Assembly (NCBI RefSeq): GCF_029867415.1
Contig: NW_026706265.1
Coordinates: 124,001-188,000, forward strand
Source: Vicia villosa
Taxonomy: Eukaryota > Streptophyta > Magnoliopsida > Fabales > Fabaceae
DNA: 64,000 nucleotides
Reading direction: 5' to 3'
Position numbers and translations under genes: made by a program. This document shows positions 34,216 through 43,838 of the stretch, piece after piece. The notes beneath the pieces were generated by a model. That model was not told where the DNA came from. It made no database searches and worked only from the letters and a program-made list of their open reading frames with translations. How positions within the stretch are numbered: the stretch's first letter is position 1; every line of letters begins with the position of its first letter.

Positions 34216-37200
34216 TCAAGATGTATTAGCAGAGAGCGTCGAGAGTTTGTCAATTAGAAAACGAAAACGTTTAATGGAATGCGTCTTCGTAAACAAATCA
34301 GCAATCTGCAAAACGGATGAGACAAACGGTAGAGTAATTGTCCCATGCTGAAGATGATGACGAGTAAAGTGACAATCAATCTCAATGTGTTTGGTACGTT
34401 CATGAAAGACCGAGTTGTGAGCAATTTGAGTTGCACTCTTGTTATCACAATACATAGGCGTTGGTTCAGAAAGAGTGATGCCCATATCAGAAAGTAACCA
34501 ACGCAACCAAACTATTTCTGTAGTGGTGGATGCCATAGCACGATACTCAGCTTCTGTAGAAGAACGGGAGACAATATCTTGTTTCTTACTCTTCCAAGAA
34601 ATAAGAGAATCTCCAAGAAAGACACAAAAGCCTGTGGTAGACTTACGATCTGTGGGGTCTCCAGCCCAATCCGCATCTGAATAAGCATGAAGTTCCAATG
34701 AGGACGATGAGGGAAAGAGAAGGCTCTGAAACTGAGTTCCTCGAAGATAACGACATATGCGAAGAACAGCTGCCCAATGCACTGTAGTAGGAGAGACAAC
34801 AAACTGACTAACAACATGAACAGCATAAGCAATATCTGGTCTAGTAATTGTAAGGTACACCAGACTGCCAACCAAAGTACGATATAAGGTGGGATCTGGA
34901 AGAGGAACACCATCAGATGGAGCATATTTCACATTCAACTCAAGAGGACTATCTGCTATTCTAGTATCAGAAAGACGAGTCTGTTCAAGAATGTTGGCAA
35001 TATACTTGGATTGAGAGAGAAGATAGCCTCTAGGAGAGTAGGCAACTTCAATGCCCAAGAAGTAGCGCAGAGTGCCTAAGTCCTTCATCTCAAACTGTTT
35101 TGCTAACTCTAATTTCAAACCATTAATTCCATCCATATCATCACCTGTAATAATCATATCATCAACATATAGTGAGAGTAAAATACGACCATGATAAGTA
35201 TTCTTGACAAACAAAGCAGAATCATGATCACTAGAGCGAAAGCCAATAGATGAAATCACAGTGGTAAACTTCTCAAACCATGCTCGTGGAGCTTGTTTCA
35301 ATCCATATAATGCCTTCTTCAACTTACACACTTCCCCTTGATTATGAGAAACACCTTGTGGGGGTACCATATAAACTTCCTCTTGAAGATCACCATTTAG
35401 AAATGCATTTTTAACATCCATTTGTGAAATATGCCATTGACGAACAAATGCAACTGCAATAAGAGTGCGAATAGTAGTCATCTTAGCAACAGGAGCAAAA
35501 GTTTCTTCATAATCCATACCATATTGTTGAGAGAATCCCTTAGCAACAAGGCGTGCTTTGTAACGCTCAACTGACCCATCAGACTTAGTTTTGATCTTGT
35601 ATATCCAACGAGACCCAATAGCACGTTTTCCAGGAGGAAGAGGTACCAATTCCCAAGTATCTGTTTTGTGCAAAGCAGAAAGTTCTTCTGTCATAGCCTG
35701 CTGCCAAAGAGGGTCAAGAATAGCCTCTTTATAGGAAGATGGCTCAGACAAACTGTGGATAGATGTTAGAAAAGAAGCAAATGAAGCAGAGTAACTAGAA
35801 TAGACAAAATCAGGTAACTGAGTAGACTTACGATCACGAGGGGGATAACGGGGAGACGGAGGATCAACAGTCGCAGGAGGTTCTTGGGTAGCCGTGGGGA
35901 CAAGAGGGAAGTCAGTATCTGGAGTAGCAGTAGTATCAGTCCTGCAATTCTCAAAATTACAATCACTAGAAACATTATCATTATAACCAAAAGGATCGAT
36001 GTGAGTAAGTTTTGAACTGCTAGTAATAATAGAATCAGAAGGAAGAGAATAAAAAGGAATATGTTCAAGGAAAACAACATGACGAGAAACATACAATTTC
36101 TTTGCACCAGGATCATAACAACGATAACCCTTTTGGCCATCCCCATAACCAAGAAAAACACATATAGCAGACCGAGAAGACAACTTGCTACGTTCTACTT
36201 GTGGGCGAAGAACAAAACAAGTAGAACCAAACACTTTCAAAGAGGAATAATCAGGGATAAAGTTATACAATTTTTCAAAGGGAGACAAACCTGATGTGAC
36301 AGAAGATGGAATTCTATTAATAACATGAACAGCAGTAAGAACAGCTTCACCCCAAAATTCACTAGGAACCGAAGCAGACAACAAAAGAGAACGAGCAGTC
36401 TCAATAATGTGACGGTGTTTCCTTTCAGCAACTCCATTCTGTTGCGGTGTATCAGTACAAGATGTTTGATGAATTGTACCATCAAAAGCAAGCAATTCAG
36501 AGAATTTATTAGAGGTATATTCACCACCTAAATCACAACGGAAGCACTTTATAACAACATTATGTTGAGTCTTAACCATAGCACGAAACATACAATAAAT
36601 TTCAAAAAATTCAGAACGATTTTTCATAAGATAAACCCAACAATAACGAGTATAGTCATCAATAAACGAAACATAATATCTAGATCCACCCTTAGTAAGA
36701 AGCGGTGATGGACCCCATACATCAGAGTGAATTAAATCAAACGGTGCATATGAAATGGAAACACTTTTACTAAATGGTAAAGCTGAAAATTTAGCAAGTT
36801 TACAACCACAACAGTCTGAGATATCACTGGTTTGTAACTTTCCTAAGGCTCCAGTAGAAGCCAAATACTTTAATCTAGAAGCAGAGACATGTCCAAGACG
36901 GTAATGCCATAAATAAAAACTAGAAGACGAAGAATTCAAACGAAAAGAAGATAATAAATCAGTTGTGGAAGTAGAGGTTGAGGCTGCAGTATCTGAGACT
37001 TTCAACTCATCCAAAACATAAAGTCCCCCCTGTCTACGGCCTGTCCCAATCAGCCTCCCGGAATGAGGATCCTGCACACAACAAGAAGTGGAAGAAAATA
37101 TAACTGAGTAACCAGAATCACACAATTGACTGACAGAAGCAAGACTCAAAGTAAGGTTAGGAATATAATAAACATCAGAAAATGAAAAATTAGATGTGGA

Positions 37201-38355
37201 GACAGAGCCAATGCCTGCTAATGGCATATCAGTGCCATCAGCAGTCATAACTGACATAGATGATGTAGTATTCAAGGACACAAATGATTTTGCATCATAT
37301 GACATATGGTGTGATGCTCCAGAGTCAAGAATCCATATGGAAGGAGATATACCTGACAAACAAGAAGAGTTCAAACCTTTATTAGAGGAGGCAGACATGG
37401 CACGTGACTGAGTAGCAAGAAGCTTTTGGAGCTGCTCTGCAATATCAGATATTTGAGAAGTAGTCTCTGATGGATAACCATGATCAAAACCAGAACCAAT
37501 GGTAGTAGGAGCAGCAGCAGCCACATTAGATGATCGACTCGTGAAATTTTTCTTATTTCCTTTCAACAATTTGGGACACTGTGCTTTCCAATGACCTTTC
37601 TCCTTACAAAAAGCACATTCATCACTACCCAATCCAACTCTACCTTGAGGTTTTCCTTTGTGAACTGGAGCAGCAAAAACAGACGGAGGAGTGGGGAGAA
37701 CTCCTTTATCTGGAATCAAACTGGAGTGGGACTTGAGTCTTATTTCTTCTGCCAAAAGTTCATTAAAAACTGAATCAACATTGGGAAGAGGGTTACGATG
37801 CAAAATACCCCCACGAAGTCCCTCAAAATCATCCCTAAGCGCCATCAAAAATTGAACCAAACGCTGCTCTTCTCTTTGATCAGTGTACGCCTTGACAACT
37901 TTCAATTCAGTCGATTCCATAAGAGCCAATTGATCCCACAAATTACTCATAGCTGAATAGAATTCCTGAATAGTCATATTATTCTGTTTTAGAGCTCTAA
38001 TGTCACTCTCCAGCTGGTATCGTTTTGCAAAATTAGATTGAGCAAACAAACGTTTCAAATGGTCCCAAACCTCCTTAGCAGTATCATATTTTGCCAATTG
38101 CACACCTATTGACTGAGAAACAGAATTATTGATCCAAGTAAGGATCTTAGAATTACTAACATCCCATGTTTCCAACTCTTTTGCATATTTTGCTTCATCC
38201 TTTTTATCTGTAGGTTTAACGGAGGTTCCATCAACATACCTCCACATCCTTTTTCCTTTCAAAAATTTTTTCATCACATAACTCCAATAAGAATAATTTT
38301 CTCCATTGAGTTGAACACTAACAGACTGAAGAGAATCATCTTTATCATTACTCAT
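34216..38355 (-). CDS. Ty1/copia Gag-Pol polyprotein, intact (1379 aa)
   Basis: A single uninterrupted frame starts at ATG 38355. In order: gag of the UBN2 type (about 10-210), CCHC zinc knuckle C247-C250-H255-C260, aspartic protease DSG at 344-346, GAG-pre-integrase with LWHYRLGH (482-489) and CCGC (515-518), integrase D545, D608, E644 with D,D35E spacing, reverse transcriptase (about 890-1130) with MDVKNAFLNG and YVDD at 1063-1066, and RNase H with DADW (1227-1230), STEAEYRA and the CDNKSA motif near 1303. All catalytic residues expected for replication are present. Gene order protease-integrase-RT-RNase H defines the copia superfamily. It is flanked by a TRIM LTR on the 5' side and by its own LTR on the 3' side, so its transcription would have to use the TRIM promoter. 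Shadow frames on both strands inside it are not genes. Confidence 0.95.
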   Translation of the reverse strand: MSNDKDDSLQSVSVQLNGENYSYWSYVMKKFLKGKRMWRYVDGTSVKPTDKKDEAKYAKELETWDVSNSKILTWINNSVSQSIGVQLAKYDTAKEVWDHLKRLFAQSNFAKRYQLESDIRALKQNNMTIQEFYSAMSNLWDQLALMESTELKVVKAYTDQREEQRLVQFLMALRDDFEGLRGGILHRNPLPNVDSVFNELLAEEIRLKSHSSLIPDKGVLPTPPSVFAAPVHKGKPQGRVGLGSDECAFCKEKGHWKAQCPKLLKGNKKNFTSRSSNVAAAAPTTIGSGFDHGYPSETTSQISDIAEQLQKLLATQSRAMSASSNKGLNSSCLSGISPSIWILDSGASHHMSYDAKSFVSLNTTSSMSVMTADGTDMPLAGIGSVSTSNFSFSDVYYIPNLTLSLASVSQLCDSGYSVIFSSTSCCVQDPHSGRLIGTGRRQGGLYVLDELKVSDTAASTSTSTTDLLSSFRLNSSSSSFYLWHYRLGHVSASRLKYLASTGALGKLQTSDISDCCGCKLAKFSALPFSKSVSISYAPFDLIHSDVWGPSPLLTKGGSRYYVSFIDDYTRYCWVYLMKNRSEFFEIYCMFRAMVKTQHNVVIKCFRCDLGGEYTSNKFSELLAFDGTIHQTSCTDTPQQNGVAERKHRHIIETARSLLLSASVPSEFWGEAVLTAVHVINRIPSSVTSGLSPFEKLYNFIPDYSSLKVFGSTCFVLRPQVERSKLSSRSAICVFLGYGDGQKGYRCYDPGAKKLYVSRHVVFLEHIPFYSLPSDSIITSSSKLTHIDPFGYNDNVSSDCNFENCRTDTTATPDTDFPLVPTATQEPPATVDPPSPRYPPRDRKSTQLPDFVYSSYSASFASFLTSIHSLSEPSSYKEAILDPLWQQAMTEELSALHKTDTWELVPLPPGKRAIGSRWIYKIKTKSDGSVERYKARLVAKGFSQQYGMDYEETFAPVAKMTTIRTLIAVAFVRQWHISQMDVKNAFLNGDLQEEVYMVPPQGVSHNQGEVCKLKKALYGLKQAPRAWFEKFTTVISSIGFRSSDHDSALFVKNTYHGRILLSLYVDDMIITGDDMDGINGLKLELAKQFEMKDLGTLRYFLGIEVAYSPRGYLLSQSKYIANILEQTRLSDTRIADSPLELNVKYAPSDGVPLPDPTLYRTLVGSLVYLTITRPDIAYAVHVVSQFVVSPTTVHWAAVLRICRYLRGTQFQSLLFPSSSSLELHAYSDADWAGDPTDRKSTTGFCVFLGDSLISWKSKKQDIVSRSSTEAEYRAMASTTTEIVWLRWLLSDMGITLSEPTPMYCDNKSATQIAHNSVFHERTKHIEIDCHFTRHHLQHGTITLPFVSSVLQIADLFTKTHSIKRFRFLIDKLSTLSANTS

Positions 38356-38683
38356 TGTAATTAATTATGAAGTAACAAAAACACCAAATTAAAGAAAATA
38401 TTAAATAAAATTAGTCCCAAAGAAACAATACTGTCACGTCAATGCATCCAAAAAATATTCCTTCTCCAAATTAACAATTTGTTTCATCAATCATACCATT
38501 ATGAAACAAGTACCAGTAGCTTACCAAACAACATGATTGATGACGTCATGGCTATTTTATAGGAACAGTGAGAAAACAAGAAATCATTACCAAACCATTA
38601 GTAAATTTCGGCCAACACCGTAAAGAAGAATATGTGGCCGCTTTGACTGTAGATCCGAAATTAAACCGAGCTCTTTGATACCA

Positions 38684-38766
38684 TGTTAAATATGCTTGGA
38701 TCTCAACCTCAAAAGCTAGCTCAAGAGGTGGGACTTCAAACAAACTCACAAATACCAACTTCAACA
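38684..38766 (-). repeat. Terminal 5' LTR of composite (TRIM type, deleted)
   Basis: 83 bp; it matches TRIM LTRs 1 and 2 at both ends but lacks about 53 bp between two GTG triplets (38728-38731 region), including the TATAAATA box. It is followed on the minus strand by TGGTATCAAAGAGC. With its TATA box gone, this copy may not drive transcription. Confidence 0.8.
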
Positions 38767-38836
38767 ATTTTCACTCAATCCTTCTATTTTTTCAAAACCC
38801 TCTCCTCCCTTTTCCTCAAAACTCTCAAACATAGCC

Positions 38837-39911
38837 TTAGAGTTAAACAAAATTCATCAAAAAAAAATCCCAATAACATATATGTAGATAGTATCTTGTA
38901 TAAAATCATCCAATTGAAAAGAGAAAGTGGCCCAACTCTACAAGATGACGTTAGTATCATCCAAAAATTAATAAATAAATTCAATACATGGTGTGTGGTA
39001 TCAACCAAATCTAAATGAAATAAATTACTTTATTTTTCAAAGCATGACAAATAGCACCTATGACATACATTTCAGTGATATCTTAGCCTGAAATAACAAT
39101 TGATATGCATGCAACATCAATTTCTTTTAAAATCCTTATAAATATATAATCTTTATATTACCAAATGTTGAAATTATTTTTCCATATAATATGTAACAAA
39201 CAACTTCAAATCACCAAGAAGATTATTAGTTAGATCAAATAATAAGGAAAAATAAGTCCATGATCTTGTAGCCAATCTGCACAGGGATATATCAAAGATT
39301 TTGCCGTGATGATGATGTTGTTGACGGTTTGATCAATCCTCTACAAAATAACCAAATTTCTCACCAATCGAAGTTCTTGCACCCACCAGGATGAATAAGA
39401 AATGATGTAGTAGTGAAAGAAGAATCTCTCCTGTCTTCATGTTCCTATTGTTTTTAATTGTTTTTCATTTATTTAAGGGTTTCAAACTCCCACAATTTGT
39501 CTTGTTTTTTTTGTAGGGTTGACTTTCAGTGACGTGACGTGCTACGTCGGCTTCAGTTATACTAAATAGACGGCAAGAAATAAAATTAGGAACGGAAAAT
39601 TTTTGGAGGACCATTATTTAAAGGAAAATTTTAGAAAAACTAAAAACAAAAGTTTGAATATTTATAGGGACCACTTAGATATTTAACCCATTAATAAATA
39701 AAAGATTTCTAATAATTTTTTGAAAATTAGTGAAAGTATTTTCATCTAAGTCGATTGTGTTTTTTTTAGGTGATCAAAAAAAAAAAGTCGATTGTGTTTT
39801 TCCAATCCAAATATTCAAGAAGTCCTTATGATAAAGTTGTCAGCATTAGAAACTAGGTACATTGGAAACTAGTATTTTCTTAATGATATATGGGTGGATT
39901 TATATTTTAAA
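38837..39911. repeat. Segmental duplication block, copy B
   Basis: It matches 23281-23700 of copy A and 41361-41750 of copy C, then the RING-gene tail region in shortened form (39240-39440), then sequence found in copy C at 43410-43838. Two internal deletions relative to C are evident, near 39240 and 39447. It is followed by palindrome element W. No intact gene remains. Confidence 0.8.
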
Positions 39912-40404
39912 AAATAGACAATTTCTCTCAACCCACGCCATAAGTCTTTTACGCACCATCGAATTGGCAAAAATGTCTTCGTGTTTCCGTAGATGCATCT
40001 CTGGAAACACTTTTTTTTGTTTAACGTTGTTTTCTTTCCGTAGATGCACATACGAAATATTTCCGTAGATGCATCTACGGAAGCCTTAAAACATAGCAAA
40101 TTTTGGGATTTTCCCAGTTAATTGGAAAATCCCAAACTAATTTCCCAATTAATTGGGAAAATTTCAAATTAATTAAGTTCATGGCATATACGGAAGCGTG
40201 GTATTTCCCCCAATTAATTGGGAAAATCCCAAATTAAGTTACAAATTAATTGAGAAAATCCCAAATTAAGTTACAAATTAATTGGGAAAATCTCAAATGT
40301 ATTTATCAATTAATTGAGAAAATCCCAAATTAATTAAGTTCATGCAATTTTCCGTAGATGTATCTACGGAAGGGGTTGAAAAGAGAGTGTTCCATAGATG
40401 TATC
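39912..40404. mobile_element. Palindrome-rich element W, copy 2
   Basis: It holds TTCCGTAGATGCATC-type palindromes at about 39985, 40036, 40061 and 40351, and repeated AATTAATTGGGAAAATCCC segments between 40110 and 40340. The copy is cut short near 40400, where it joins duplication block C at TATCTTCACCC. Confidence 0.6.
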
Positions 40405-43400
40405 TTCACCCATGGTTCACCATTTGATTCATACTTGGGCTCATCATGAAGAGGAGGTAGAGTAAAACGATATTGGTGTTGGAGATGTCTTGAGATGATG
40501 CTTGGAGCTTACTCAAAAAGGCATGTGATCCTCATCTGGCACAACTGATCCTACTGCGCGCGCAGACTTGGCTCTACCAGCTTGATGCCTAGCCAACGAT
40601 ACGCTACTCATGGTGCTGACTTTGAGACTTGATATTTTGCTCAATACACATCCAATTGACCTGATTCTTTGCTCGTTGGATAGAAGACATGAGGGAGAGG
40701 AGTTTTATGTTGGAATTGGTTCAAATAGATGCCATTAGCTCTTTAAAATTTTCCTCAAAGATAGTACGCCACGTGTTTGAGAAATTGCTTACACGTGCCC
40801 AAAAATTTTCCAAGCAACATGGCTTGTATCCAGTTTTAATCTTCCAAGTTCATAGCTCTATATCTTTTAATCCATATTTCAAATTAACAAAACTCCAACT
40901 ACAAAGTTGGAAAGGACCATGAATAGGATATTTTTGCTTTTGCACTCATCTTGAAATAATGCCTAGAACCACGTGTAAAATAAGCTTGAAGTCACCTGCC
41001 CAACCATTCTTAAATTTCTTAAAAATTCTCTAAGTGTAGAACTTTCCTTTTATGGAAACTTCAATTTTCAACTAATTTTCCCCATTTGGTAGCTTTTAGT
41101 TATTTCTTGATTTTAATTATTTTTGTTGACTTTCTTTGAACAAATTTTCACCAAAAGTCAAGAGACATGACTGTTGACCTGACTTTGACCAGAAACCTAA
41201 AAAAATCAATTGTTGACTTTCAGTCTCAGATGAAATCATTCAATTAAAACAAACTCTCTAAAATCCTAAAACCCTCCCAATTAAAAATCATTCAATTATT
41301 TTCACTCAATCCTTCTATTTTTTCAAAACCCTCTCCTCTCTTTTCTTTAAAACTCCCAAACATAGCCTTAGAGTCAAACAAAATTCATCCAAAAAAGATC
41401 CCAGAAACATGTATGTAGATAGTATCTTGTATAAAATCATCCAATTGAAAAGAGAAAGTGATCCAACTATATAAAATGACGTTAGTATCATCCAAAAATT
41501 AATAAATAAATTCAATACTTGGTGTGTGGTATCAACCAAATCTAAATGAAATAAATTACCTTATTTTTCAAAGCATGACAAATAGCACCTATGACATACA
41601 TTTCAGTGATATATTAGCCTGAAATCACAATTGATATGCATGCAATATCAATTTCTTTTAAAATCCTTATAAATATATAATCTTTATATTACCAAATGTT
41701 GAAATTATTTTTCCATATAATATGTAACAAACAACTTCAAATCACCAAGAAGATCAATAGTTAGATCAAATAAGCAGAAAATTTTAAATTACATGTTCAT
41801 AACTGATATATAACTCTCATATAAGGACAATGCTACAATGTAAAGTATCACAAGGAAATATAAGTCCATGATCTTGAAACCAATCTGCACAAGGATATAT
41901 CAAAAATTTTGCCGTGATGATGATGTTGTTGACGGTTTGATCCAATCCTCCGCAAAATAACCAAAATTCTCACCAATCGAAGTTCTTGCACCCACCAGGA
42001 TGAACAAGAAATGATGTAGTAGTGAAAGAAGAATCTCTCGTGTCTTCATGTTCCTATTGGTTGTTTTGCACGTTTTGATCTTCAACATCGACGCGTGGGT
42101 GAGCGTTGATCCCAACTTCTCCAAAGACATTTTTGATGACAGTGGTTTCTAGATGACTAGTAGATACCAAGTCAGATAATTCCATGGCTAGTGTTTCTTC
42201 ATTTCTCTGTTGCATCTCTATTTCTTCATGGCTTGTGGCCTCAATCATAGAGTTTCATTTATCAGTATATATCTGCCATGAATGATCATTGATCTAAGAA
42301 CTAGTATATGTAGAGGCGGTGATACGAAATTACCGAATCTACTATTATCTACATGCATATTGGATGTTTCGGTCAAAGATTTAGTAGTATGTAGTAGCGA
42401 CAGACGGAAAAGAGGGCAGGTGTTGTGGCTGGCAAGACAAAGATCAATGCAAATTATGTGAAACATATGGCCGCATACCGGTATCTGTTGTAGTCTATCG
42501 TCCAGTTGGTAATCTAAAAGACATACATATAAATTCCAACAAAAAAAGATACAACACAATATTGCTCGCATCGTGATTTCCATCATCTAGAAAACTTTCT
42601 AAACCTTAATTTGTTCTTTTCATTAGCTTAGTTATGAAAGATCCTTGACCACAAAGCATAGCTAATGCAAGAACTCAGCAAGCATGACAAAAATAGATGG
42701 AGTATGTTGTACTCCTTTGATTTTTATAAAAGTTTTAGTAGCAAGCCAACATTAATGTTCTCAAACTAAAGTTCATAATTATATCACATTAAATTCCATT
42801 TGCAAAGCATCTCAGTCAACAACAGAAAAAAAAGATCTTCCCAAACTAAAGATCTTCTATCACTTTTATCACATTTATAACAGGATGGATTCCATGTTCG
42901 ACATGTGCTAGCTGTTGAATTCTATGTTCGACATCTTCCAAGTTTTATAGCATGGATTAAGTACATTTCCATCAACTACTACATATACAAGCTATTTTTA
43001 GGATCTCAGTATGACATTAATGAAACCTACCCATGTTCTAGTGGTAAGTGTTTGATTTCAGAGTTTCCATTGATAAAGCAAATGAGTAAATTCAAAACGG
43101 AAAATATTAGCATCTTGCAGTTTCACTCAAATAATGATATTGTGTTTAACTGTTACAATACTGCAACAATACAACAACTTTGAATTTATTTTCTATTCTT
43201 GTGAGACATTTCGTCAAACGGTTCACGTTCACATATAAACCAAGCCATAAAAGAGAAATTCACGGAAAGAATGCAAAGAACCTTTCCATTCACATTCAAA
43301 GAATTCTAAAATCTAAATTAATGGTAAGAAAGTTAAAGAGAGAAGAGGAAGAAGATGATTTTGGTGGAGGAAGAGAGAGGAAGAGGAGGAAGAAGACTCT

Positions 43401-43838
43401 TTCTCTTTTTTTAATTGTTTTTCATTTATTTAAGGGTTTCAAAGTTCAAACCCCGCAATTTGTCTTATTTTTGTAGGGTTGACTTTCACTGACATGGCAT
43501 GCTACGTCGGCTTCAGTTATGCTAAATAGACGGCAGGAAATAAAATTAAGGACGGAAAATTTTTGAAGGACCAATGTTTAAAGGAAAATTTTAGAAAAAC
43601 TAAAAATAAAAGTTTGAATATTTATAGGGACCACATAGATACTTCACCCATTAATAAATAAAAGATTTCTAATAATTTTTTTAAAATAAGTGAGAGTATT
43701 TTCATCTAAGTCGATTGTGTTTTTCCAATCTAAATATTCAAGAAGTCCTTATGATAAAGTTGTCAGCATTAGAAACTAGGTGCATTGGAAACTAGTATTT
43801 TCTTAATGATATATGGGTGGATTTATGTTTCAAAAAAA
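40405..43838. repeat. Segmental duplication block, copy C
   Basis: It matches copy A from its first bases through about 42370, then continues with sequence absent from A. It includes the Ogre-like LTR tail, a truncated MITE right end (41238-41360), the fullest RING pseudogene and a stretch shared with copy B (43410-43838). A 98-codon frame at 43180-43476 ends in a purine-rich region and has no recognisable domain. The insertion point of the transposon at 43839 follows. Confidence 0.85.
41890..42586 (-). pseudogene. ATL-type RING-H2 E3 ligase pseudogene, copy C
   Basis: On the minus strand, about 42530-42390 encodes a RING-H2 core with LDYQLDDRLQQIPVCGHMFH, then IICIDL and SHNTCPLF. In the ATL family the consensus is C-x2-C, C-x-H, H-x2-C, C-x2-C. 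Here the first Cys is absent and the last is Phe, and the conserved Trp of DLW is Cys, so zinc binding would fail. The downstream tail (HEEIEMQQRNEETLAMEL and VDVEDQNVQNNQ) is in another frame, after a shift near 42245. Functional relatives are membrane-anchored E3 ubiquitin ligases; no transmembrane segment or GLD motif is identified here. Copies A and B keep only the tail. Confidence 0.7.

Larger units (their letters stand above)
33585..38766 (-). mobile_element. Composite TRIM/copia retroelement
   Basis: On the minus strand the order is: TRIM-type LTR (38766-38684, 83 bp, with an internal deletion), primer-binding site TGGTATCAAAGAGC, copia gag-pol (38355-34216), polypurine tract GAGGGGAGA, copia LTR (34202-33997), primer-binding site TGGTATCAGAGC plus TRIM internal region (33996-33926), TRIM LTR (33925-33792), TRIM internal (33791-33721), TRIM LTR (33720-33585). 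The whole is flanked by ATTTT (33580-33584, 38767-38771). The copia 5' LTR is missing. Tandem TRIM units are nearly identical, so the structure is young. Confidence 0.85.
33269..38836. mobile_element. Tourist-like MITE copy split by retroelement
   Basis: The left end GACTATGTTTGGTAGTTTGG at 33269 and the right end CATAGCC at 38836 are flanked by TTA (33266-33268, 38837-38839), the 3-bp duplication of PIF/Harbinger MITEs. The MITE itself is about 380 bp (33269-33584 plus 38772-38836). The 5.18-kb insert 33585-38766 carries its own ATTTT duplication. Confidence 0.85.

Noticed and set aside
34439..37773. Several plus- and minus-strand frames within 34216-38355
   Set aside because: Shadows of the copia polyprotein.
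43180..43476. 98-codon plus-strand frame with a Glu/Arg/Lys-rich stretch
   Set aside because: The charged part comes from a purine-rich tract, and no domain is seen.
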